From Nostoc cf. edaphicum LEGE 07299 (GTDB taxonomy: Bacteria; Cyanobacteriota; Cyanobacteriia; Cyanobacteriales; Nostocaceae): a stretch of 11,411 nucleotides of DNA. A model generated the notes under the pieces. It saw only the letters and a program-made list of their open reading frames with translations, was not told the origin of the DNA and did no database searches. Shown here one piece after another: positions 9,001-11,411 of the stretch. A program made the translations under genes and the position numbers. How positions within the stretch are numbered: the stretch's first letter is position 1; each line of letters opens with the position of its first letter. Where the stretch lies: contig NZ_JADEXF010000024.1 of assembly GCF_015207245.1 (NCBI RefSeq), positions 1-11,411 on the forward strand, in the 5' to 3' direction.

Positions 9001-9676
9001 TATCATGGTAAATAGGTAGCCAGGATACAAACTTACTGCTAGGCGAATGTTCCATCATTTGGTAGGTTACGGCGGCGTTGTGCAGCAGATTGCCATGACT
9101 GAGCATGACTCCCTTTGGTATACCTGTAGAACCTGATGTGTATTGCAAAAATGCTAGGGTATCCTGATTGATTGCAGGTTGTTGCCAAGAATCTTCTATA
9201 CCCTGTGCTATGTTGTCAGTTGTCAGCCAGTGAAAATTCCCCTGCTTTGTTAGGAGTGTGAGTATTGATTGTAATGTGGGGAGCATTGCTGTTGTGGTGA
9301 GAGCAATACTTGCCTGTGCATCTATGCTAATAGCTTGTATTCTGGGCGTTTTACGTTGATTGGAAGGCGGATAAGCTGGAATCGCTACTACCCCAGCATA
9401 TAGACAACCGAAAAATGCTATTAGGTAATCCAGTCCAGGAGGATAGAGCAATATGGCACGTTTCCCACTCAAACCAAGAGCTTGGAGTTGAGCTGCTACA
9501 GCCCGACTGCGCCGATCCAATTCATGGTAAGTCAGCGTTAATTCCTGAGTCTCTCCATCTTCAAGGAAAGTAAAGGCTTGTGTGCCAGGTATATTGCAAC
9601 TGCGATCGCGCAGAATATCAATGATAGTCGCATACTGAGGGGGCATTTCTTGAAAGTTATTGCTAAATTGAGTCAT
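1..9676 (-). CDS. Lipopeptide synthetase: FAAL-ACP-C-A(Ser)-PCP-C-A(Gly)-PCP-C, 3' end outside window
   Basis: A nonribosomal peptide synthetase that begins with fatty-acid loading and is cytoplasmic by family. The frame stays open from the ATG at 9674-9676 to the window edge (3225 codons). Core motifs of all nine domains fall in this single frame, so no frameshift is seen. Order: FAAL (residues about 1-575), ACP (Ser643), C1 (700-1150), A1 (1175-1675), PCP1 (Ser1721), C2 (1775-2225), A2 (2240-2732), PCP2 (Ser2778), C3 (2832 to edge). The predicted product so far is fatty acyl-Ser-Gly, passed to an unseen next module. No epimerase follows PCP1 or PCP2, so L-Ser is expected. The start is supported by a FAAL-type N-terminus (MTQFSNNFQE) and a GAAG 7 nt upstream that is kept in the duplicated copy. 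The upstream hydroxylase is a likely partner. Family and layout are firm; the final metabolite cannot be named from this part. Confidence 0.96.
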   Translation of the reverse strand, partial: MTQFSNNFQEMPPQYATIIDILRDRSCNIPGTQAFTFLEDGETQELTLTYHELDRRSRAVAAQLQALGLSGKRAILLYPPGLDYLIAFFGCLYAGVVAIPAYPPSNQRKTPRIQAISIDAQASIALTTTAMLPTLQSILTLLTKQGNFHWLTTDNIAQGIEDSWQQPAINQDTLAFLQYTSGSTGIPKGVMLSHGNLLHNAAVTYQMMEHSPSSKFVSWLPIYHDMGLIGGILQPLYGGFPCVLMSPTSFLQRPYRWLQAISRYKGTTSGGPNFAYELCVQRITQEQKETLDLSSWSVAFNGAEPVRQDTLELFATTFAECGFRQEAFYPCYGMAEATLIVSGGIKTALAQVKTVEKSALSQNQIVEATTENQNIQSFVSCGETIPQQQIVIVNPETLTRCSSDEVGEIWVSGLSVGQGYWNRTEETEQTFHAYLKDTKEGPFLRTGDLGFLANGELFITGRAKDLIIIRGRNLYPQDIELTAQGSHPSLRSGANAAFTVEVNNEERLVVVQELEFRAKPNLAEVASAIRQSITEEHEVQVYGVVLIKPGTIPKTSSGKIQRRGTRAQFENGELNVVESDILKISDIARNETKLQRSELLALSPRECQPILESYLIELLAGVLSIAPDDINPQEPLSTLGLDSLKVFELKNRIEVDLEVEVSVADFFEGMSTRSLVTKILAQIAADAIPSISLTQLEKTTSTQPLSYAQQGLWFINQLNPDTSTYNIPIVISLQGCINLVALQDSLNEIIQRHEVLRTSFTIIDGQPAQVVNQAVPLTLAVEDLHSLSDSECTQEAQRLAMELAQEPFDLSCQSLLRAKILFLNDSNYQLLVTLHHIIADGWSIGILIKELAALYEAFSTGKLLPLPKLPIQYRDFVNWQRQWLDTKRIQPLLTYWKQKLSGELTVLNLPTDRVRRSFASCRQTSLVQTFKGGQMKLVLSQTLTKELKNLSRQEGVTLFMTLLTAFKSLLYRYTGQTDIVVGSPIASRNRAETESLIGFFVNVLVLRTDLSGDLSFQELLERVKSTALEAYIHQDLPFEKLVEELQPTRDLSYNPLFQVMFVLQNMPKPDLSLSDVSITYEEGYNGTSKFDLTLFMEDSEQGLVTTCEYNTDLFNADTITRMLGHFQTVLESIVSDVYDELRLPQQRIADLQLLTPSEVQQLFEWNDTKTDYSQDNCIHELFEAQVEKTPDAIAAVFEDQKLTYGELNANANQLAHHLRLLGVKPEVLVGICVERSLSMVIGLLAILKAGGAYIPLDPSYPQERLAYMLEDSQPSVLLTQQHLVESLSTHKAKVVYIDGNWGLSVGQNTRNTACNITCDNLAYVIYTSGSTGKPKGAMNTHRGICNRLLWMQDAYQLTAADSVLQKTPFSFDVSVWEFFWPLIAGARLVIAQPEGHRDPNYLVNLITEQQITTLHFVPSMLQVFLEAKGLEKCQSLVRVIASGEALSAQLQQRFFNRLDAQLHNLYGPTEAAVDVTFWECKDCVTNQKIVPIGRPIANIQIYLLDKYLNPVAIGVTGEVYIGGVGVGRGYLNRPELTAEKFIPNPFSNEAAARLYKTGDLARYLPNGEIEYIGRIDYQVKIRGFRIELGEIEAVITQHPAARETVVLVRDDSVDFQRIVAYVVPQKEQILTTFELRDFLESKLPSYMIPGAFIILEALPLTPNGKVDRKALPIPELTQISSSNIILPSTPIENLLAGIWAEILGIEKVGIDNNFFELGGHSLIATRVISRIRQVFQVELPLGYLFEKPTIAGLAKEIEKAIKIDSADEVTNIERIVRSPELPLSFAQQRLWFLAQLEPNSPFYNMPAAVRLKGQLNVEALQQSFNQIINRHGALRTNFQTLEGQAIAVIHEVMSLTLSVFDISELPLNQQEAEVKKQTSQEAQKPFDLNGDLLLRVKLLRLGQQEHILLLTMHHIVSDGWSIDVLVRELATLYQAFCDGQPSPLPELPIQYVDFAAWQRQWLQGNILKTQTSYWLKQLKNAPKVLELPTDYPRPVIQTFRGSTYSFKLSDKLSFALNKFSQQQGSTLFMTLLAAFQTLLWRYTGSEDIVVGSPIANRNRAEIEGLIGFFVNTLALRTNFAGNPSFEELFKRVREVALGAYAHQDLPFELLVEELQPQRDLSHTPLFQVMFVLQNTPMSALELPGLTLSPLKSNSHTAKFDLTLYITETVDGLLGDLEYNTDLFKESSIQRMVAHLQTLLEGIVANSKQRLSELPILTKFERHQLLIEWNDTEEEYPQQQCIHQLFEAQVEKTPDAVAVVFEEEQLTYQELNSRANQLGHHLRSLGVKPEVLVGICIERSLSMVIGLLAILKAGGAYIPLDPAYPQERLAFILEDTQAPVLLTQASLVEVMPQHKAQVVCLDVDSQTIAQKSKENLFCELTTDNLAYVIYTSGSTGKPKGVQIPHTALSNFLYSMRQTPGLTHEDTLLAVTTYSFDIAALELFLPIIIGGCLVIASREVASDGTQLSAKLTDSKATVMQATPATWQLLLAAGWDANKQLKILCGGEALPGQLANQLLHRCACLWNMYGPTETTIWSAASQVENGSTIVPISGAIANTQLYILDQYSQLVPVGVAGELHIGGEGLARGYFNRPDLTAEKFIPNPFSKKAARLYKTGDLARYLPNGQIEYIGRIDNQVKVRGFRIELGEIEAVINQYSAVGEAVVVIRKDSTNSQRIVAYIVPQKEQSITISEVRGFLESKLPSYMMPTNFVMLEALPLTPNGKIDRKALPALDTIRPEFEKTFVAPQTLVEKQLAIIWMQILGLEKIGINDNFFELGGHSLLATRLTSRINKTFEIELQLRLLFEFPTIAQLAKSIEDKKLAAKSFSPIEQVSREIQLPLSFAQKRLWFLYKLDPNSCVYNGSTAILLQGSLNVKALEQSINEIVRRHEILRTYFQTIDGQPIQIIDPGFKIPLLIIDLQDLPNNKHEADVDKLRLADYQKPFDLTQPPLLRLTLLRLKTKEYILLVTMHHIISDAWSEGVFMREMSVLYEAFSNGKPSPLIEMNIQYADFATWQQNWLQDEAFDALLTYWEKQLGDKLPVLELPKIRQTSELKSSQEKRQTLRLSKKLSQAIKKLSNSLEITLFMMLFGAFNVLLYWYTGDKDIVVGTDIANRNRIETENLIGFFVNQLVLRSNLSGNPSFSEYLQQVRKVCLEAYAHQDLPFEKLVSALNPKRDLNQTPLFQVKFLLQNAPIHPLELSDLTLTPLNDLENAIARFDLLLELTDTE
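2..1183 (-). other. Condensation domain C3, partial at window edge
   Basis: The first roughly 394 of about 450 residues of a third condensation domain, which would transfer fatty acyl-Ser-Gly to the next, unseen residue. The entry motif LPLSFAQKRLWFLYKL is LCL-like. The active site reads HHIISDA (His2968-His2969, Asp2973, Ala2974), so the second histidine and the aspartate are kept but the usual glycine is alanine. GFFVNQL and HQDLPFEKLV follow. The sequence runs out during the late part of the domain. Confidence 0.88.
1241..1444 (-). other. Peptidyl carrier domain PCP2, residues ~2745-2812
   Basis: Carries the glycine and then fatty acyl-Ser-Gly. The motif NDNFFELGGHSLLATR places the phosphopantetheine serine at residue 2778 (1343-1345). 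It leads straight into C3. Confidence 0.92.
1481..2959 (-). other. Adenylation domain A2, predicted glycine
   Basis: Adenylates the second amino acid, residues about 2240-2732. Motifs: LTYQELN, TSGSTG from Thr2390, FDIAALE with Asp2435, YGPTETT from Tyr2526, and NGKIDRK with Lys2721. The pocket aligned by hand is Asp2435, Ile2436, Leu2439, Gln2478, Leu2501, Gly2503, Met2525, Ile2533, Trp2534, Lys2721, i.e. DILQLGMIWK. From memory this is one conservative change from the cyanobacterial glycine code DILQLGLIWK, seen in nostocyclopeptide-type synthetases. Glycine is likely. Confidence 0.84.
1505..1922 (-). repeat. A-domain C-terminal repeat (A2 copy)
   Basis: Encodes RPDLTAEKFIPNPF, LYKTGDLARYLPNG, RGFRIELGEIEA and NGKIDRK. 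It closely matches 4673-5093, while the intervening pocket-bearing core (about 1930-2490 against 5100-5680) does not. Confidence 0.7.
2681..2962 (-). repeat. A-domain N-terminal repeat (A2 copy)
   Basis: Encodes the region from FEAQVEKTPDA through LSMVIGLLAILKAGGAYIPLDP to LTQ. It closely matches 5865-6145 at DNA level, including long near-identical runs and a shared AGAGCGATCGCTCT palindrome. This exceeds what protein-family conservation alone requires. Confidence 0.75.
3002..4354 (-). other. Condensation domain C2, residues ~1775-2225
   Basis: Would transfer fatty acyl-Ser from PCP1 to glycine on PCP2. It has the standard LCL-like entry motif LPLSFAQQRLWFL and an intact HHIVSDG active site (His1913-His1914, Asp1918, Gly1919). 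GFFVN and HQDLPFE motifs are also present. An LCL type agrees with the lack of an epimerase upstream. Confidence 0.9.
4412..4615 (-). other. Peptidyl carrier domain PCP1, residues ~1688-1755
   Basis: Holds the serine (then fatty acyl-Ser) thioester. The motif NNFFELGGHSLIATR places the phosphopantetheine serine at residue 1721 (4514-4516). It is followed directly by C2 with no room for an epimerase. Confidence 0.92.
4673..5093 (-). repeat. A-domain C-terminal repeat (A1 copy)
   Basis: Partner of 1505-1922 in the same orientation, encoding the corresponding C-terminal motifs of the serine domain. Long shared runs include synonymous positions. Confidence 0.7.
5865..6145 (-). repeat. A-domain N-terminal repeat (A1 copy)
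   Basis: Partner of 2681-2962, in the same orientation and 3.18 kb away in the same gene. The third-position bases agree over much of its length, suggesting gene conversion or recent module duplication. Confidence 0.75.
6227..7579 (-). other. Condensation domain C1 (lipoinitiation), residues ~700-1150
   Basis: Its position means it joins the ACP-bound fatty acyl group to the amine of PCP1-bound serine. The active site HHIIADG has catalytic His836 and Asp840. The entry motif reads LSYAQQGLWF, with Gly where C2 and C3 have Arg (QRLWF or KRLWF). That difference may reflect an acyl rather than peptidyl donor, but this is inference. GFFVN, HQDLPFEKLV and NPLFQVMF motifs are present, so the domain looks intact. 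Confidence 0.88.
7637..7864 (-). other. Acyl carrier protein domain, residues ~605-680
   Basis: Carries the fatty acyl chain on a phosphopantetheine arm between the FAAL and C1. The attachment motif LGLDSLK puts the modified serine at residue 643 (7748-7750). The LGLDSL form, rather than the LGGHSL of the two later PCPs, is typical of acyl carriers next to FAAL or PKS modules. ELKNRIE and a FFEG helix follow, as expected. Confidence 0.9.
7952..9676 (-). other. FAAL domain (fatty acyl-AMP ligase), residues ~1-575
   Basis: Activates a free fatty acid with ATP and hands the acyl-adenylate to the adjacent ACP without using CoA. Visible motifs: P-loop TSGSTGIPKG at residues 180-189, then VMLSHGNL; LPIYHDMGLIGG with His224-Asp225, a hallmark of FAALs rather than amino-acid A domains; YGMAEAT near 332; FLRTGD near 446; and SSGKIQRRGTR with the catalytic-type Lys559. 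The length fits the family (about 580 residues). The chain length of the acyl substrate cannot be read from sequence. Confidence 0.93.
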
Positions 9677-9683
9677 TATTATG

Positions 9684-9687
9684 CTTC
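9684..9687 (-). promoter_or_regulatory. Weak ribosome binding site of the synthetase
   Basis: Read on the minus strand this is GAAG, 7 nt before the ATG at 9674-9676. The same GAAG with the same spacing precedes the ATG of the duplicated relic (11138-11141), which supports this start codon. Confidence 0.5.
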
Positions 9688-9746
9688 AGGTAATCAGATG
9701 CACATAAACAATAGTGGCAAAATTAATTTCACACTAACTCTTGGCT

Positions 9747-9799
9747 GAACAAGGGTTTAAGCAGTTTTTGTGGGTATCTTAATTTAAAAATCCACTTAA
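9747..9799 (-). promoter_or_regulatory. Conserved 53-bp leader block, copy A
   Basis: This block 71-123 bp before the synthetase ATG differs from 11202-11254 at only one base (9759), although the surrounding repeat has diverged by about 16%. It is AT-rich, with a TTAATTTAA core flanked by GTGG and CCAC. Just upstream in the direction of transcription, TGCTATATT (about 9800-9808) resembles an extended -10 element but lacks a good -35. Taken together it is a candidate promoter or 5' UTR control element. Confidence 0.4.
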
Positions 9800-9934
9800 T
9801 ATAGCAAACCTTAAACACACATACCTCTTTCTTACTCAAGGTGATGTTTTTACAGAATTATTTAATTCAATTGATTGGGAAAACTCTTGAAAAGACCTCT
9901 ATTGCTCTAGTGAAGATAGGGCGAAATTAGGAAG

Positions 9935-10804
9935 TCAAAGTGATAATGACTTACAGACAAACTCATATAAAAAATTTTCCAAATTTGACAATTCTGGGTG
10001 ACGTAAATGCACTAACAGAACTACTCGTTCTTTCTGACTTTTATTCCAGGCTTCATGCTCAAAGCTCTGGTCAAAAAATAAAGTTTTCCCTTCAGTCCAA
10101 CTCCGCGTTTCACTTCCAACTCTAATTCCACAATTTTCTGGAATTATTAATCCCAACTGACAGGTAATATAAGCATTTGAAGCATCATGGTGTGGAGGTA
10201 AGACAACTCCTGGTTTTAAAACAAGAAAGTAAACATCTTCAAAAGGATCTATAAAGGATTTCAGCTTAGACAAAATATTTACAGTTTTTGGAAATAAATA
10301 TCTAGCTTCTTGAGTAAATTTACCATCTAACCACAATCTAAATAGTGACCAGTCATCTTTTTTGTGAGATGCAGGTAGTTCAATGTCAGTTCCCAATAGA
10401 TGAATTGGATCATCACTTGGATCAATGACTGGAGTGAAATTATTTTTATTATGGATATTCATTAATAACTCACTTTTTATATCTTTAGCACCTTCTTCAA
10501 GTGTATTTGTCACTATTTTGAAAACTTCGTAATCATCAGGCTCATACCAAGGTTTTGAAGGAAGACCAAGATATAAAAACAATGTTGGTTTTTGTTGTGG
10601 ATTACAATCATCAATGTTTATCAGCCCCAAATAAAATTTTAGAGACTTTTCAAATCTCTGAACATTACTTTTAGGAAACAAAAAAATTAATGATTTGAGT
10701 AGTAGAAAAAATATTTTTATCTTTATATTATCCGAATCAGGCAATAATATTTGCTCATTTTGAAAAGATTCCTTATATTCTTGATTTTCTTGCAAATTAG
10801 CCAC
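9935..10804 (-). CDS. Aspartyl/asparaginyl beta-hydroxylase family dioxygenase (PF05118-like)
   Basis: A 289-residue soluble protein, probably a non-heme iron hydroxylase. The family includes AspH, which hydroxylates Asp/Asn, and LpxO, which 2-hydroxylates a lipid A acyl chain. Visible features: YLGLPSKPWYE at 78-88, the family's N-terminal motif; first iron ligand His205 in PPHHDASN; CGIRVGSETRSWTEGK at 225-240; second ligand His250 in FDQSFEHEAWN; Arg260 as the likely 2-oxoglutarate carboxylate anchor; and RHPEL at 268-272. Where AspH has R-x-H before LGL, this protein has Thr-Cys-Gln (214-216). The start is GTG, chosen because GGAGGT lies 8 nt upstream. It sits 258 bp before the synthetase on the same strand, between two copies of a 340-bp repeat. 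It may hydroxylate the fatty acyl chain or a carrier-bound residue; the substrate is inferred only. Confidence 0.85.
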   Translation of the reverse strand: MANLQENQEYKESFQNEQILLPDSDNIKIKIFFLLLKSLIFLFPKSNVQRFEKSLKFYLGLINIDDCNPQQKPTLFLYLGLPSKPWYEPDDYEVFKIVTNTLEEGAKDIKSELLMNIHNKNNFTPVIDPSDDPIHLLGTDIELPASHKKDDWSLFRLWLDGKFTQEARYLFPKTVNILSKLKSFIDPFEDVYFLVLKPGVVLPPHHDASNAYITCQLGLIIPENCGIRVGSETRSWTEGKTLFFDQSFEHEAWNKSQKERVVLLVHLRHPELSNLENFLYEFVCKSLSL

Positions 10805-10812
10805 TTTTATTT

Positions 10813-10818
10813 ACCTCC
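10813..10818 (-). promoter_or_regulatory. Shine-Dalgarno GGAGGT of the hydroxylase
   Basis: Minus-strand GGAGGT with 8 nt to the GTG at 10802-10804. It decides the start: the only nearby upstream ATG (overlapping the Shine-Dalgarno) is out of frame. This site is much stronger than the one before the synthetase. Confidence 0.8.
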
Positions 10819-10980
10819 ATTACGAATTTGCTTTTCTCACTCGATAAAAGCATTTTATTTCTCTGCAAAATTAAAGATCATCCTTAAGTATGTTTTACGA
10901 TTGCGAACGCTTAACTTGTGAAAAATGCGTATAAACTCCATATTTTGACTTTTAATGCTACTGAAGTTAGTAAACAAATG

Positions 10981-11009
10981 CTTGAGTATCGTTTAAGATA
11001 CTCCTCAAG
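10981..11009. promoter_or_regulatory. Imperfect inverted repeat / hairpin
   Basis: Arms CTTGAGTATC and GATACTC-CT-CAAG are fully complementary apart from a 2-nt bulge, around a 6-nt loop GTTTAA. No T-run follows directly on the minus strand, so it is not a classic terminator. It lies between the relic stop and the hydroxylase, where it could be an operator, an mRNA structure or an attenuator-like element. Confidence 0.4.
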
Positions 11010-11028
11010 ATGAATGGAAAATTTTGTT

Positions 11029-11130
11029 TTAATACTGCACCGGCATCTGGAAACTGCGATCGCGCAGAATATCAACAATAGTTGCACAGTGAGAGAGAAT
11101 TTCTTGAAAATTATTGATAAATTTAGTCAT
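11029..11130 (-). pseudogene. Relic of a FAAL/NRPS gene start (33 codons)
   Basis: ATG at 11128-11130 to TAA at 11029-11031. The peptide begins MTKFINNFQE and contains CATIVDILRDRS, against MTQFSNNFQE and YATIIDILRDRS in the live synthetase. Similarity ends just after DILRDRS, and a stop follows seven codons later, so no adenylation motif remains. It is best read as the left-over 5' end of a duplicated or deleted synthetase gene. If copy B still acts as a promoter, this would be translated as a short upstream frame before the hydroxylase. A functional small peptide is possible but unsupported. Confidence 0.8.
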
Positions 11131-11392
11131 TATCATACTTCAGGTAATTCAGATGCATACAAACAATAGTGGCAAAATTAATCTCACCCTCACTCCTGGC
11201 GGAACAAGGGTTTGAGCAGTTTTTGTGGGTATCTTAATTTAAAAATCCACTTAAATACAGCTGACCTTAAACTGACATACCTCTTTCTGGCTCAAAGTGC
11301 TGCCTTTAGAGGATTATTTAATTGAATTGGTAAAACCCAAAGAACAGGCTTCAATGTTGCTCTAGGGAAGACAGGGCGAAATTAGTAAGTCA
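11052..11392 (-). repeat. Direct repeat copy B (341 bp) upstream of the hydroxylase
   Basis: Second copy of 9598-9937 in the same orientation. It contains the noncoding leader and the start of a FAAL-like reading frame that does not continue into a FAAL. Its far end again falls at a TGA on the minus strand (11390-11392), matching the place where copy A meets the hydroxylase stop. Confidence 0.9.
11202..11254 (-). promoter_or_regulatory. Conserved 53-bp leader block, copy B
   Basis: Counterpart of 9747-9799 with one mismatch. In this copy it lies 72 bp before the relic ATG and about 400 bp before the hydroxylase start, so it may drive the hydroxylase. The -10-like sequence just upstream is altered (CTGTATT instead of CTATATT). 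Confidence 0.4.
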
Positions 11393-11411
11393 GCCATGTA
11401 AGCTTCTATAT
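11393..11411 (-). other. Possible 3' tail of a further upstream gene
   Basis: Read on the minus strand, the frame ending in TGA at 11390-11392 gives Tyr-Arg-Ser-Leu-His-Gly before the stop. By analogy with copy A, whose edge is the hydroxylase stop codon, an upstream gene may end here. Six codons are too few to identify it. Confidence 0.2.

Larger units (their letters stand above)
9598..9937 (-). repeat. Direct repeat copy A (340 bp): hydroxylase stop to FAAL codon ~27
   Basis: Colinear with 11052-11392, about 84% identical by hand count with three single-base gaps. It spans from the TGA stop of the hydroxylase (9935-9937) through the 258-bp spacer into the first codons of the synthetase. 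Conservation is uneven: 9706-9727 is identical to 11161-11182 and 9747-9799 has one mismatch, while 9855-9900 is poorly kept. No mobile-element gene or terminal inverted repeats are seen. Confidence 0.9.
10805..11028. other. Noncoding spacer between the relic and the hydroxylase
   Basis: This 224-bp AT-rich stretch has no convincing reading frame on either strand. It holds the hydroxylase Shine-Dalgarno at its low end and an imperfect hairpin at 10981-11009. It is not part of the direct repeat and shows no similarity to the FAAL coding region. Confidence 0.7.

Noticed and set aside
1..9676. A frameshift or stop splitting the synthetase
   Set aside because: Motifs checked from 9139 down to 770 (FAAL, ACP, three C, two A, two PCP) all fall in the same frame, and the frame has no stop to the window edge.
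9677..9934. Rho-independent terminator between hydroxylase and synthetase
   Set aside because: No GC-rich stem followed by a T-run is visible on the minus strand, so co-transcription remains possible.
9940..10125. A 61-codon plus-strand frame opposite the end of the hydroxylase
   Set aside because: It is antisense to conserved hydroxylase motifs (EHEAWN, RHPEL), has no ribosome binding site and resembles no family.
9935..10804. TauD/SyrP-type Asp hydroxylase of siderophore pathways
   Set aside because: The EHEAWN, IRVGSETRSW and RHPEL motifs belong to the AspH/LpxO family rather than TauD, which uses an HxD...H triad in a different context.
10981..11009. Hairpin as a transcription terminator
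   Set aside because: The stem is real but lacks a directly following T-tract on the minus strand, and its GC content is modest.
9598..11392. Composite transposon or MITE bounded by the direct repeats
   Set aside because: The repeats contain FAAL coding sequence and its leader, with no terminal inverted repeats, transposase or target-site duplication, so local duplication is the simpler reading.

Overview
The window looks like filamentous cyanobacterial DNA (Nostocales-like). It is AT-leaning, carries 11 copies of the HIP1 octamer GCGATCGC in 11.4 kb, and encodes an NRPS that starts with a fatty acyl-AMP ligase, a layout common in cyanobacterial lipopeptide clusters. Everything recognisable is on the minus strand, so transcription runs from high to low coordinates.

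Positions 1-9676 hold the first 3225 codons of one giant lipopeptide synthetase with no stop codon; its 3' end lies beyond base 1. Its order is FAAL - ACP - C1 - A1(Ser) - PCP1 - C2 - A2(Gly) - PCP2 - C3(partial). The FAAL would activate a free fatty acid as acyl-AMP and load it on the ACP. C1 would then N-acylate serine, C2 would add glycine, and C3 would pass fatty acyl-Ser-Gly to the next residue. No epimerase, methyltransferase or PKS domain is visible, and the specificity pockets read DVWHISLVDK (Ser) and DILQLGMIWK (Gly).

Positions 9935-10804 hold a 289-residue aspartyl/asparaginyl beta-hydroxylase-family protein (PF05118-like). It starts at GTG behind a strong Shine-Dalgarno and is probably a tailoring enzyme. 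It keeps the two iron-binding histidines, but two residues that normally help bind 2-oxoglutarate appear changed.

The most unusual structure is a direct repeat of about 340 bp on both sides of this gene (9598-9937 and 11052-11392, about 84% identical by hand count). Each copy has the upstream region plus the first codons of a FAAL gene. The copy at 9598-9937 is the live NRPS start. The copy at 11052-11392 leads into a 33-codon relic (11029-11130) that stops soon after the repeat ends. One 53-bp noncoding block inside the repeat differs at a single base between copies, suggesting a shared regulatory element. The hydroxylase therefore sits as a cassette between two copies of the same promoter/leader region.

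Positions 10805-11028 hold no gene, only an imperfect hairpin. The last bases, 11393-11411, may be the tail of another minus-strand gene.
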